A stretch of 14,425 bases of DNA from contig VAYC01000044.1 of NCBI GenBank assembly GCA_005885025.1, forward strand, positions 1 through 14,425, read 5' to 3'. Of this stretch, positions 5,724-13,639 are shown one piece after another (positions within the stretch are counted from its first letter, which is position 1; each line of letters opens with the position of its first letter). Source of the DNA: Actinomycetota bacterium (lineage in GTDB: Bacteria > Actinomycetota > UBA4738). Below the pieces are notes generated by a model that made no database searches, was not told the DNA's origin, and saw only the letters and a list, made by a program, of their open reading frames with translations. Position numbers and translations under genes: made by a program.

Positions 5724-8051
5724 ATGCGAGTGCCGGGGGTGAAGCGGCTGCTGCTCGGCCGCGCCCTGTCCAGCCACTCGATGGAGCACCAGCTCCTGCC
5801 GAAGTACCTGGCGCTCCCGGTCTTTTCCTCCGATCCCCTTTCTTCGGTCGCCTACGCGACCGAAGAGATGATGCTCGTCCTGGTTGCCGCCGGAGCGGGC
5901 GCCCTCGCCGCCATGGTCCCCATCGGCCTGGCCATCGCGGCCCTGCTCGCCATCGTGGTGACGTCCTACCGCCAGACCGTCCGGGCTTATCCGCGGGGGG
6001 GCGGTTCCTACATCGTGTCTCGGGAGAACCTGGGAACGTTGCCGGGGCTGATCGCGGCAGCCGCCATCCTCACCGACTACGTGCTGACGGTGGCGGTCAG
6101 CGTGACTGCGGGAACCATCGCCATCACGTCGGCTGCCCCCGGCCTGGCCCGGCACAAGGTCGGGCTGGCCATCCTCTTCGTCGCCTTGCTGACGCTCGCC
6201 AATCTCCGGGGAGTGCGCGAAGCGGGACGGATCTTCGCCATCCCGACCTATGGCTTCGTGGCCTTGGTCTACCTCATGCTGGTCATCGGCTTTGGGAAGT
6301 GCCTCGTGGGGTGTCCGGTGGCCCGGACCGCCAACCTCCCGGTCGAGCCGATCGGCGCGCTGGGCCTGTTCCTGGTGCTTCGGGCTTTCGCGTCGGGGGC
6401 CACCGCGCTGACGGGCGTCGAGGCCATCGCCGACGGCGTACAGGCCTTCCGGCGGCCTCAGTCGAGGAACGCGGCATCGACGCTCTCGATCATGGGGGCC
6501 ATCGCCATCTCGATGTTCCTGGGGATCACGGTGCTGGCCCGCCTCATCGACGTCCGTGTGACCCACGAGATCGTCGCGGCCAAGTCGGTACTGGCTCAGG
6601 TCGGCGAGACCGTGTTCGGGAAGGGCACGATTCCGTTCTTCGCCCTTCAGGGGTTCACCGCGGGCATCCTGATCCTGGCCGCCAACACCTCGTATCAGGA
6701 TTTCCCACGCCTCTCCTCCATCCTGGCCAGGGATCGCTTCATGCCGGCGCAGTTCCGCAATCGCGGCGACCGCCTCGTCTTCTCCAACGGCGTGCTGGTG
6801 CTGGCCCTGTTGGCCGCCGCCCTGATCTGGCTCTTCGACGCGAGCCTCACTCGGCTGATCCAGCTCTACGTGGTGGGCGTGTTCACGGCCTTCACCCTGT
6901 CGCAGTCAGGAATGGTCCGTCGTTGGCACCGGCTTCGCGGGGAGGGTTGGCGCCGAAGCATGGTGATCAATGGAGTCGGGGCCGTCACCACGGGGATCGT
7001 GCTCGTCATTGTGGCGGTCACGAAGTTCACCCATGGCGCGTGGATCGTCATCGCGGCGATGCCGGTGATCGTGGCGTTCTTCCTTGCGGTCAATCGCCAT
7101 TACCAGGCCGTGGGCGGGGTCCTTCGCGCTCGGCGGCTGTCACCCCAGCTCGAGGCCGAGAACACCTTCGTCGTCGTCGTCGCGGACCTCGGGCTGGCCA
7201 CGGCCGAGGCCGTCACATACCTGCGGGCGATACGGCCGGAACGGGTCCTCCCTCTGTACGTGGGACCCGCCGAGCGGTTCGAGGAGACCGCGCGCGAGTG
7301 GACCTCACTGGCCCCTCGGCTGGGCAGCCTCGAGGAGCTGCGCATCGAAAACGGCAGCGTGACCCGGGCCCTTCGGCGCTACCTCCACATGCTTCCTCGC
7401 CAGGAAGACGAGTTCATCACGGTCGTGGTCCCGGAGACGCTCTCCAGCCACTCGATGCTCCAGTTCCTGCGGAGCCGAGCCACGCTGTTCCTCAAGACGG
7501 CCCTCCTATTCGAGCCGGGGATCGTCATCACCAACTGCCCGCTTCTGCCCGAAGAGCGAGCGGCTGCCGCCACCCACGCGGCTCACCCCGTCGAACCGGA
7601 GCGCAGCGTGGTGCTGGTCCCGATGTCCGCGGTGAACGACGCCACCGTGCGCGCGCTGGTCTACGCGAAATCGCTTCGGCCAACGATTCTGGAAGGGGTG
7701 TTCTTCGCCTCGGACCCCGAGGAGGTGGACTCGATCCTCGAGCAGTGGGCCGACTGGCGAATCGACGTCCCGCTCACGGTCGTGGACGCGCCCTTCCGCG
7801 ACGTCAAGGGGCCGCTCCTGAACGAGATCCGTCGCCACACCTCGCATCCCAAGACGGCGGTCACGATCGTGCTGCCCGAGTTCATCGTGCGGCGTTGGTG
7901 GGAACACCTGCTGCACAACCAGACCGCCCTGTACATCAAGCGGTTCCTCCTGTTCGAACCGCAGGTCGTCGTGAACCGGCTCGAAGCGACGAAAGCTCCT
8001 ACAGGGCGAGCCGGCCTACCCGATGGCCGGTCCCTCGCCGCCGGAGCCTGA
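5724..8051 (+). CDS. KimA-like potassium permease, copy B (APC fold, two USP-like C-terminal domains)
   Basis: A 775-residue paralogue of copy A, divergently transcribed. Core motifs: SSDPLSSVAYATEEMM (35-50), SYRQTVRAYPRGGGSYIV (81-98), ILTDYVLTVAVS (115-126), TALTGVEAIADG (227-238) and IQLYVVGVFTAFTLSQ (379-394). Presumed K+-site residues by KimA analogy are D37, Y44, D118, T122, T230, E233 and Y382, all present and at almost the same numbering as the Bacillus protein. Two USP-like domains occupy about residues 480-625 and 630-765. Each ends in a related hydrophobic segment (ATLFLKTALLFEPGIVITN and TALYIKRFLLFEPQVVVNR), showing an internal duplication. Cysteines C193 and C197 parallel the pair in copy A. 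ATG 5724 is supported by the homology start and by TAGAAT 6 nt upstream. The last 36 bases overlap the convergent response-regulator gene. Transport of an amino acid rather than K+ is the main alternative. Confidence 0.9.
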   Translation: MRVPGVKRLLLGRALSSHSMEHQLLPKYLALPVFSSDPLSSVAYATEEMMLVLVAAGAGALAAMVPIGLAIAALLAIVVTSYRQTVRAYPRGGGSYIVSRENLGTLPGLIAAAAILTDYVLTVAVSVTAGTIAITSAAPGLARHKVGLAILFVALLTLANLRGVREAGRIFAIPTYGFVALVYLMLVIGFGKCLVGCPVARTANLPVEPIGALGLFLVLRAFASGATALTGVEAIADGVQAFRRPQSRNAASTLSIMGAIAISMFLGITVLARLIDVRVTHEIVAAKSVLAQVGETVFGKGTIPFFALQGFTAGILILAANTSYQDFPRLSSILARDRFMPAQFRNRGDRLVFSNGVLVLALLAAALIWLFDASLTRLIQLYVVGVFTAFTLSQSGMVRRWHRLRGEGWRRSMVINGVGAVTTGIVLVIVAVTKFTHGAWIVIAAMPVIVAFFLAVNRHYQAVGGVLRARRLSPQLEAENTFVVVVADLGLATAEAVTYLRAIRPERVLPLYVGPAERFEETAREWTSLAPRLGSLEELRIENGSVTRALRRYLHMLPRQEDEFITVVVPETLSSHSMLQFLRSRATLFLKTALLFEPGIVITNCPLLPEERAAAATHAAHPVEPERSVVLVPMSAVNDATVRALVYAKSLRPTILEGVFFASDPEEVDSILEQWADWRIDVPLTVVDAPFRDVKGPLLNEIRRHTSHPKTAVTIVLPEFIVRRWWEHLLHNQTALYIKRFLLFEPQVVVNRLEATKAPTGRAGLPDGRSLAAGA
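6665..6709 (+). repeat. 45-nt perfect inverted repeat, arm in copy B
   Basis: Partner of 4641-4685 in copy A, in inverted orientation, with about 2 kb between the arms. See that entry for the coding content. Confidence 0.9.
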
Positions 8052-8744
8052 ACCGTCTCCTCCTGCCGATGGCACCGTCCACCGATAGCCGACGCCGGGC
8101 TCAGTGAGGATGAGCGAAGGCGATCCCGGATCGGGTTCCAGTTTCTTCCGCAGACCGGCCACGAACACGCGGACATAGTGGCTCTGTTCCGTGTGGCCGA
8201 GCCCCCAGACCTTCTGGAGCAACCATCGGTGCGTCAGGAGCTTCCCCGGATGGGTCACGAACTGCTCGAGGAGGGAGAACTCTGTCGGCGTCAGGTGGAT
8301 CGGCTGTCCCGCCCGGATGACCAACCGCCGAGACAGATCCACCTCGAGGTCCCCCGCTCGGATCACGGGGGGGGTGTCCTCGGTTCCCCCGAGCCTTCGG
8401 AGCACAGCCCGCATCCGTGCCAGCAATTCGTCCATGGCGAAGGGCTTCGTGACGTAGTCGTCCGCGCCGGCGTCGAGGGCCGACACCTTGTCCGATTGGG
8501 CATCGCGAACGGTAAGGACGATCACGGGGACCGACGACCACGAGCGCAGTCGACGGATCACCTCGATCCCGTCGATCCCGGGAAGCCCGAGGTCCAGGAC
8601 CACGATATCGACCTCGCGAGCCGAGAGGACGTCGAGCGCCGTCTCACCATTCGGGGCCGTGGACACATCGTGTCCGCGGGCGGAGAGGCTTGTGCGGAGG
8701 GCCCGGAGGATCTGGGGCTCGTCGTCCACAGCCAACACTTTCAT
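8016..8744 (-). CDS. OmpR/KdpE-family response regulator
   Basis: A 242-residue two-component DNA-binding regulator. The receiver domain (1-120) has acidic D7 and D8, phospho-acceptor D51 (VVLDLGLPGIDG), T78 and K100 (DYVTKPFAMDEL). A winged-helix domain (about 127-230) carries the OmpR/KdpE hallmarks LTPTEFSLLEQFVTHPGKLLTH and YVRVFVAGLRKKLE, then the GVGYRW wing. The ATG at 8744 overlaps the kinase TGA as ATGA (4-bp overlap), with a GGAAAGGGTGG ribosome-binding region just upstream. The two proteins are therefore almost certainly translationally coupled. The frame is open further upstream, but MKVLAVDDEP is the receiver start. The Gly/Ser-rich last residues overlap the convergent copy B gene by 36 bp. 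The closest recognised type is KdpE, but no kdpFABC lies nearby; the permeases and small ORF around it are plausible targets. Confidence 0.93.
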   Translation of the reverse strand: MKVLAVDDEPQILRALRTSLSARGHDVSTAPNGETALDVLSAREVDIVVLDLGLPGIDGIEVIRRLRSWSSVPVIVLTVRDAQSDKVSALDAGADDYVTKPFAMDELLARMRAVLRRLGGTEDTPPVIRAGDLEVDLSRRLVIRAGQPIHLTPTEFSLLEQFVTHPGKLLTHRWLLQKVWGLGHTEQSHYVRVFVAGLRKKLEPDPGSPSLILTEPGVGYRWTVPSAGGDGSGSGGEGPAIG

Positions 8745-10221
8745 CGGGAGCCACCCTTTCCGGTGACGGCCCCCTCCTCTGTCCTGGTGAGGGGGAGCCG
8801 GAACCCGACCGTGGTGCCTCCTCCCGGCGTGTCCTCGATCCACATCGAGCCACCGTGGGCGCTGACGATGGCCCGTGCGATGGCAAGGCCCAGCCCGGTC
8901 CCCCCGCGCCGCTCGCCAACGTCCTTCCGATAGAACTCGTCGAAGACGCGAGTCCGCTCCTCCGAGGGGATGCCCGGACCGTGATCGGCCACCTTGACCT
9001 CGAGTTGGTTCTGCCACTGGACCGCGGTGAGGACGATCTCCGTGCCCTGGGGGGAGAACCTCGTGGCGTTCTCGATGAGGTTGGTGAGCACCTGATCCAT
9101 CTGGACCACGTCCATGGGGACCGGTGGGATGTCGTCGCGGATCTGGACCCGCACCGAACGCCCTGCGAGCTGAGGCCGAAGGCGGCCGATCACCGCAGAG
9201 GTCAGCTCGTCGAAGGGGATGGCGTCCTTGGAGGGCGTAAGCGCGCCGGCCCTGAGCCGGCTCAGGTCCATGAGGTTGCCCACCAGGCGATTGAGGCGCT
9301 CGGACTCCTCCAGGATGGTCCGTAGGAGCTCCTGACGCTGCTCACCGGAGAACGGCACGCCTTCGTCGAGCAGGCTGGAGGCACTCGCCGTGATCGACGC
9401 GAGCGGGGTGCGCAGGTCGTGGGTCACCGAGGAGAACAAGGCCGCCCTTGTGCGGCTGGCGTCCGCATCCAGCCGAGCGCCGGCAGCTTCCTGGCCCAGC
9501 CTGGCCCGCTCGATCGCCATCGCCAGCTGGCCCGCGAAGGTCTCCAGGACGGCGCCGGCGCCCCGGCCATCTCGATCCTGCCGACGGAGGAACCGTCGGC
9601 TGTCAGCGGGACGGTGACGACCTCGCCGTCCACGAGTCCACTGGACGCTCGTTCCATCACCCGCTGGTCGCGGTCCAGGACCACGATCTCGCACCCACGC
9701 AGGCCGTACAGCCGGCGGAGCGAACCGGCCAGGTCCACCAGCACGGCGTCGAGCCCGGCCCCCGAGAGCAGTCTGGAGGTCACGTTGTACAGGGCCCGGA
9801 CCTGATGCTCTCGTGACTCGGCCCTGGCCCGCTGTTCCAGCGCCGCCGACAGCGCCGCGCTCACCGCGGCAGCCACCATCAGGAAGATCGCCAGCACCAG
9901 CAGGTCCTCCGCCTTGTTCACCCGGAACGTGTGCACGGGCGGGGTGAAGAAATAGTCGAGGAGCACGAACGAGAGTCCGGCAGCGAGCAGGGCCGGCCAC
10001 AGATGGCCCACCACCTCGGCAGCCACCACCGCCAGGAGATAGAGGAGGGCCGGGACCGCGGCAGCTCGATGGGGGATGAGCGCGGCGAGGCCGGTCACGA
10101 GCAGTGGCCCTGCCAGCGCGACGAGGGCACCCTTCAGGCTGAACGGCTGCTCTGAACGAACCAGAAAGCGTCCCAGGCCCTCTGTGACGCTCTCCTTTCG
10201 GCCCCCTCGGCTTGACGACAT
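8741..10221 (-). pseudogene. KdpD-like sensor histidine kinase, split by a one-base frameshift
   Basis: Two frames together spell one kinase of about 493 residues. The first (from ATG 10221, preceded by GAGGGTGGGG) encodes four membrane segments with the DUF4118 signature YFFTPPVHTF (90-99) and then a GAF-like sensor (about 135-235). After G220 the homologous frame continues in the other phase: GQLAMAIERARLGQ, the H-box SSVTHDLRTPLASI with H268, the N-box LIENATRFSP, G1 DHGPGIP, F-box FDEFYR and G2 GGTGLGLAIA. One missing base in the GGGG run (CCCC at 9561-9564 on the plus strand) beside a GGCGCC repeat would reconcile the frames. As written, the first frame stops at 9424. The KdpD N-terminal KdpD/USP sensor domains are absent, so this is a short KdpD. 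All catalytic boxes are intact, so a sequencing or assembly error, or a very recent mutation, is as likely as true decay. Confidence 0.85.
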
Positions 10222-10248
10222 CTTGACGCCCCACCCTCGATTCTTGAC
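10211..10248. promoter_or_regulatory. Three phased CTTGACG direct repeats at the kinase start
   Basis: CTTGACG occurs at 10211-10217, 10222-10228 and 10242-10248, start-to-start distances of 11 and 20 bp, about one and two DNA turns. The last two share TCTTGACG. They straddle the kinase start codon and fill the kinase side of the 50-bp divergent gap. Direct repeats on one helix face are typical of OmpR-family operators, so autoregulation by the adjacent regulator is possible. They do not match the E. coli KdpE site that I know, and TTGACG also resembles a -35 hexamer. Confidence 0.35.
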
Positions 10249-10271
10249 GGCTCCTTTGCGGACCGCCGGGG

Positions 10272-10526
10272 ATGCTCGATCCGATGGTAGCCACAGCCGG
10301 AGTCGACCTCATCATCGCGATCGTCTGGGTCGGCGGTGTGACCCTACTCCTCCTCGGGCGGGCGCTGATCTCGTGGCGAAGGTTCCGCCACAACTCGAAC
10401 TTCGCCCTGCAGGCCCGTAGGCTTTCCGATGCGACCAGGCCCATGCCCGGCGACCCGCGGACGGGCCCGGCGAGCGCCGAGGTCATCCCGATGCAACGAC
10501 GGCCCAAAGCCGCCGCGGGGTCGTAG
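10272..10526 (+). CDS. Small single-pass membrane protein, hypothetical
   Basis: An 84-residue ORF, start ATG 10272 (or ATG 10287), ending 15 nt before the GTG of KimA-like copy C. It has one strong hydrophobic helix (about 10-32, VDLIIAIVWVGGVTLLLLG) followed by a basic segment WRRFRHNS. This gives an N-out/C-in topology by the positive-inside rule, with a Pro/Arg-rich tail. Position and spacing suggest it is the first gene of the copy C operon and is divergent from the kinase. I do not recognise a family. A small accessory subunit analogous to KdpF is conceivable, but there is no sequence similarity to claim. The Shine-Dalgarno sequence is weak (CCGCCGGGG), and the ORF could be non-coding. 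Confidence 0.5.
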   Translation: MLDPMVATAGVDLIIAIVWVGGVTLLLLGRALISWRRFRHNSNFALQARRLSDATRPMPGDPRTGPASAEVIPMQRRPKAAAGS

Positions 10527-10541
10527 CCGAGAGGCTGCCCC

Positions 10542-12966
10542 GTGGCTCTACCCATCGAGAAAGCCAGAGGGCCGGCTGCCCACGCACCCACTCGTCCGAG
10601 TGCGCCGTCCACGGGCTATCTGCTCAAGCGGCTCCTCTTGGGCCGGCCACTGGCCACCGCGCGGCTGGCGCAGGAGCGGTTGGGCAAGCCCACAGCCATG
10701 GCGGTCTTCTCCTCCGACAACATGTCCTCGGTCGCGTACGCCACGGAGGAGATCCTTCGGGTCCTCATCCCGGCGATCGGTCTGATGGCCTTCTCGCTGG
10801 TCCTGCCCATCTCGGCGTTCGTCGTCCTGGTCGAGGCCATCCTGATCTTCTCCTACCGCCAAACCATCAAGGCCTACCCCTCGGCCGGTGGCGCCTACAT
10901 CGTCACCAAGGACAACCTCGGGCTCCTCCCCGCCCAGCTCGCCGGCGTCGACCGTCTCTGTCTCCACGGCCGCCGGCGTCCAGGCCATCAGCTCGGTAGT
11001 GCCGCTGTCAGTCGCGGTCCGGATCGCACTCTCGCTCCTGTTCGTCTGGTTGATCGCATACGGGAACCTGCTGGGGGTGCGAGAGTCGGGACGGATCTTC
11101 GCCACCCCCACCTATGTGTTCATCGGGAGCCTGTTCCTCACGTGCGGCCTCGGCATGTATGAAGTTCTCACCGGGCACCTGAAGCCTTTCTCCATCGCCA
11201 ACCAGGTGCAGCACGGAGGCCTGAGCCCAGGCGTTGCCGCCATCGCGTTGTTCGTCGTGCTCAAGGCTTTCGCCTCAGGTGGCGCCGCCGTGACCGGGGT
11301 CGAAGCCATCTCCAATGGAGTGCCGGCCTTCCGGAAACCCGAGTGGAAGAACGCCCAGACCACGCTGATGTGGATGGGGGCCACGCTGGGGTCCAGCTTC
11401 CTCGCCGTGTCGTACCTGGCCCACCGACTGCACGTGATCCCGGTGGCGGACGAGAGCAAGTCCGTCCTGGCGCAGATCGGGCAGGCCGTCTACGGGTCGG
11501 GAGCGGCCGGCCACCTCTTGTTCCTCCTGCTGCAGATCTCGACCACGCTGATCCTGATCCTCGCCGCGAATACCTCGTTCGCGGACTTCCCCCGCCTGGC
11601 GAGCTTCCATGCCCACGACTCGTTCATGCCGCGCCAGCTCACCAAGCGAGGGCACAAGCTCGTGTTCTCGAGCGGCATCATCGGTCTGGCCGCCGGGGCG
11701 AGCCTGATCATCGTGCTCTTCCGCGCCAGCGTCTCTTCGATGATCCCGCTGTACGCCCTGGGCGTGTTTACCTCCTTCACGCTCTCCCAGAGCGGCATGG
11801 CACGGCGTCATCTCCGCCTCCGCGAGCCGGGCTGGAAACTCGGGCTGTCTCTCAACGGCCTCGGCGCGATCTGCACCCTGGTCGTCACGATCATCATCGG
11901 CGTCGTGAAATTCGCCAAAGGCGCCTGGATCGTCGTGCTGTTCGTCCCAGCCCTGGTCGCCATCCTGGTCCGGGTCAACCGGACCTACGAGGCCGAGGAG
12001 GACGATCTCCTCGAGGGCCTGGAGAAGATCGACCGGCCCCTGCCGAAGCGCCACATCGCGGTCGTGCTGGTCGAGGACCTCGACGAAAAAACGCTCCACG
12101 CCCAGCAGTATGCGCTGACGATCCGGCCGCAAGAGATCGTCCCGCTCCACCTCGCCACGAACGAGGAGGCAGCGGCCCGCCTCGCCAGGCGGTGGCTGGC
12201 GGCAGGGCTGTCCGGCGAGCTGCAGGTCATTCCGTGCCGGGACAAAGGGCGGGCGGAGTGCCTGGACGTCCACGTTCGCGAGCTCGCCGCCGGCGATGTC
12301 CAGGTGACCGTCATCGTGCCTGGGCCCTCCAGCCTGACGCTCTGGCAGCGGCTTCAGCGCGGTCGCTCATGGTCGGGTCTGGTTCGGGCGCTTCGGGACG
12401 TCGATAACGTCAGCGTGGTGGTCGTTCGGGAACACGGCGGTCACGGACACCGGATGGAGCGGGGTCGCCTTCGGATCGAACCCCGCTCCCGCCACATCGC
12501 GGTCATCCTCGTAGATCGGCTGGATCGAAGCGTGCTGAAGGCCATTCGATATGCGCGGTCGATCCAAGCGCTCGACATCCGTGGCATCCACGCGGGCATC
12601 GATCCTGGCCGCGCGCAGCATCTGGCCGAGCAGTGGGGCGACGTGGGACACATCCTGGAGATCCCCCTGGACATCGATGAGTGCTTCGACCGGGACATCG
12701 CCCGAACCGTCCGGCTCTACGTGGACGAGCTCGAGGCTGAGGACGCGGAGATCACGGTCGTGGTCCCCCGACGCGAGTACCCCCGTCTGCTCCAGAGGTT
12801 CCTGCACGACCGGACCAGCCGGTCCATCGCCCGGTCCCTGCAGGACGAGCCCCACGTCGACGTGGTGGTCGTCCCCTACCGGCTCCGGAAGATCGATCCG
12901 CACCATCGCGCCCGGGCTCGGACGCATTCCGTTTCCGCAGCGGCAGCCGACCTGCCCACGCGCTAG
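10542..12966 (+). pseudogene. KimA-like potassium permease, copy C, broken by a ~23-bp deletion
   Basis: Third paralogue, about 815 residues if repaired. The first frame (GTG 10542, GAGAGG about 8 nt upstream) carries SSDNMSSVAYATEEIL (57-72) and SYRQTIKAYPSAGGAYIV (104-121) and runs to LLPAQLAGV (136). Homology then jumps phase near 10949/10950 into the frame that continues TVSVSTAAGVQAISS and stays open to 12966. Against copies A and B about 23 nt are missing (any size equal to 2 mod 3 would fit). The lost residues include the DYVLT stretch, whose Asp I recall as a K+ ligand in KimA. The remaining core (AVTGVEAISNG, IPLYALGVFTSF) and both USP-like tail domains look intact and unmutated. As written, the first frame ends at 11162 in unrelated codons. 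Either a young pseudogene or an assembly defect fits; the deletion is larger than a typical base-call error. Confidence 0.85.
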
Positions 12967-12969
12967 TCT
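12964..12969 (+). promoter_or_regulatory. Leaderless -10 (TAGTCT) for the first TrkA gene, overlapping the copy C stop codon
   Basis: TAGTCT begins with the TAG stop of copy C and ends 8 nt before GTG 12978; there is no Shine-Dalgarno sequence. It is identical in sequence and placement to the element at 3338-3343. If active, it would keep the TrkA pair expressed despite the damaged gene upstream. Confidence 0.45.
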
Positions 12970-12977
12970 GATCGGCC

Positions 12978-13634
12978 GTGCACATCCTGATCATGGGCTG
13001 CGGGCGGGTCGGTGCCGCTCTCACCGTCGAGCTGGCCAAAGCCGGCCACTCCGTCGCCATCATCGATAAGCGGCCAGAGGCGTTCGACCGGCTCCCTCCG
13101 GGCTTCCAGGCCAAAACCATCGTCGGCCTCGGCTTCGACCGCGAGGTGCTGGAGGAGGCGGGGATCAAGGAGGCGGATGCGTTCGTGGCCGTCTCCAACG
13201 GGGACAATTCGAACATCGTCTCGGCCCGGATCGCTCGCGAGCACTACCACGTCCCGAAGGTGATCGCCCGGATCTACGACCCCCGGCGCGCCGAGATCTA
13301 CGAGCGATTGAACATCCCCACCGTCGCCTCGGTGCGGTGGGCGGCATCCCGCATCATGTTCCTGCTCTTCCACGGCGAGGAGGACGTCAAAGAGAGCTTC
13401 GCCGGCGGTGCCCTGTTGCACGTCCAGCGGGAGATCCCGGACCACCTCACCGGGAAGCCGATCAGCTCCGTGGAGTCGAAAGGGGAGGTGGAGGTGATCG
13501 GCGTGGAGCGCGGGGGGAGCGGCTTCATCCCAGCCCCCGGCTCCACCTTCCAGCAGGGGGACGTGGCACATTTCGTCATCGCCACGGCCGCCGTGGACAA
13601 GCTCGACACCTTGCTGGAGCCGGTGGCGGAGTAG
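12978..13634 (+). CDS. trkA: TrkA/RCK-type NAD-binding potassium-transport regulator, first of pair
   Basis: A 218-residue cytosolic protein with a TrkA_N Rossmann domain (1-120): glycine motif GCGRVG (7-12) and acidic D30 at the end of strand 2, favouring NAD(H). A TrkA_C ligand-binding domain (about 145-215) ends in a DVAHFVIATAAVDKLDTLL-type strand-helix. GFD (52-54) replaces the usual GD.T of the family, a mild deviation. In Trk/Ktr systems such subunits gate a TrkH/KtrB pore in response to nucleotides; no pore gene is in this window. GTG 12978 is the homology start, without a Shine-Dalgarno sequence but with TAGTCT 8 nt upstream. The second RCK gene follows after 5 nt, so the two are cotranscribed and probably hetero-oligomerise, like the mycobacterial CeoB/CeoC pair that I recall lying beside a similar permease. 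Confidence 0.92.
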   Translation: MHILIMGCGRVGAALTVELAKAGHSVAIIDKRPEAFDRLPPGFQAKTIVGLGFDREVLEEAGIKEADAFVAVSNGDNSNIVSARIAREHYHVPKVIARIYDPRRAEIYERLNIPTVASVRWAASRIMFLLFHGEEDVKESFAGGALLHVQREIPDHLTGKPISSVESKGEVEVIGVERGGSGFIPAPGSTFQQGDVAHFVIATAAVDKLDTLLEPVAE

Positions 13635-13639
13635 ATCAG

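Noticed and set aside
3341..8051. Plain amino acid permeases
   Set aside because: The fold is shared, but the N-terminal SSDxLSSVAY block, DYVLT, TGVEAI and the USP-like tail match KimA specifically. I keep amino acid transport as an alternative, not the main call.
10419..10434. TAGGCT followed closely by an ATG (10429), resembling another leaderless start
   Set aside because: The frame from that ATG (to 10785) is not the permease frame and is an Arg/Pro-rich shadow. The hexamer could at most give copy C a leader of about 113 nt, with no further support.
10272..10526. KdpF subunit
   Set aside because: The position is suggestive, but the ORF is nearly three times the length of KdpF, shows no sequence likeness, and no kdpABC follows.
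8741..10612. A single 623-codon open frame starting upstream of the kinase at 10612
   Set aside because: Its first two thirds are Arg/Pro/Gly-rich shadow sequence overlapping the small ORF and the DUF4118/GAF coding frame. Only the part after about 9560 is real kinase sequence.
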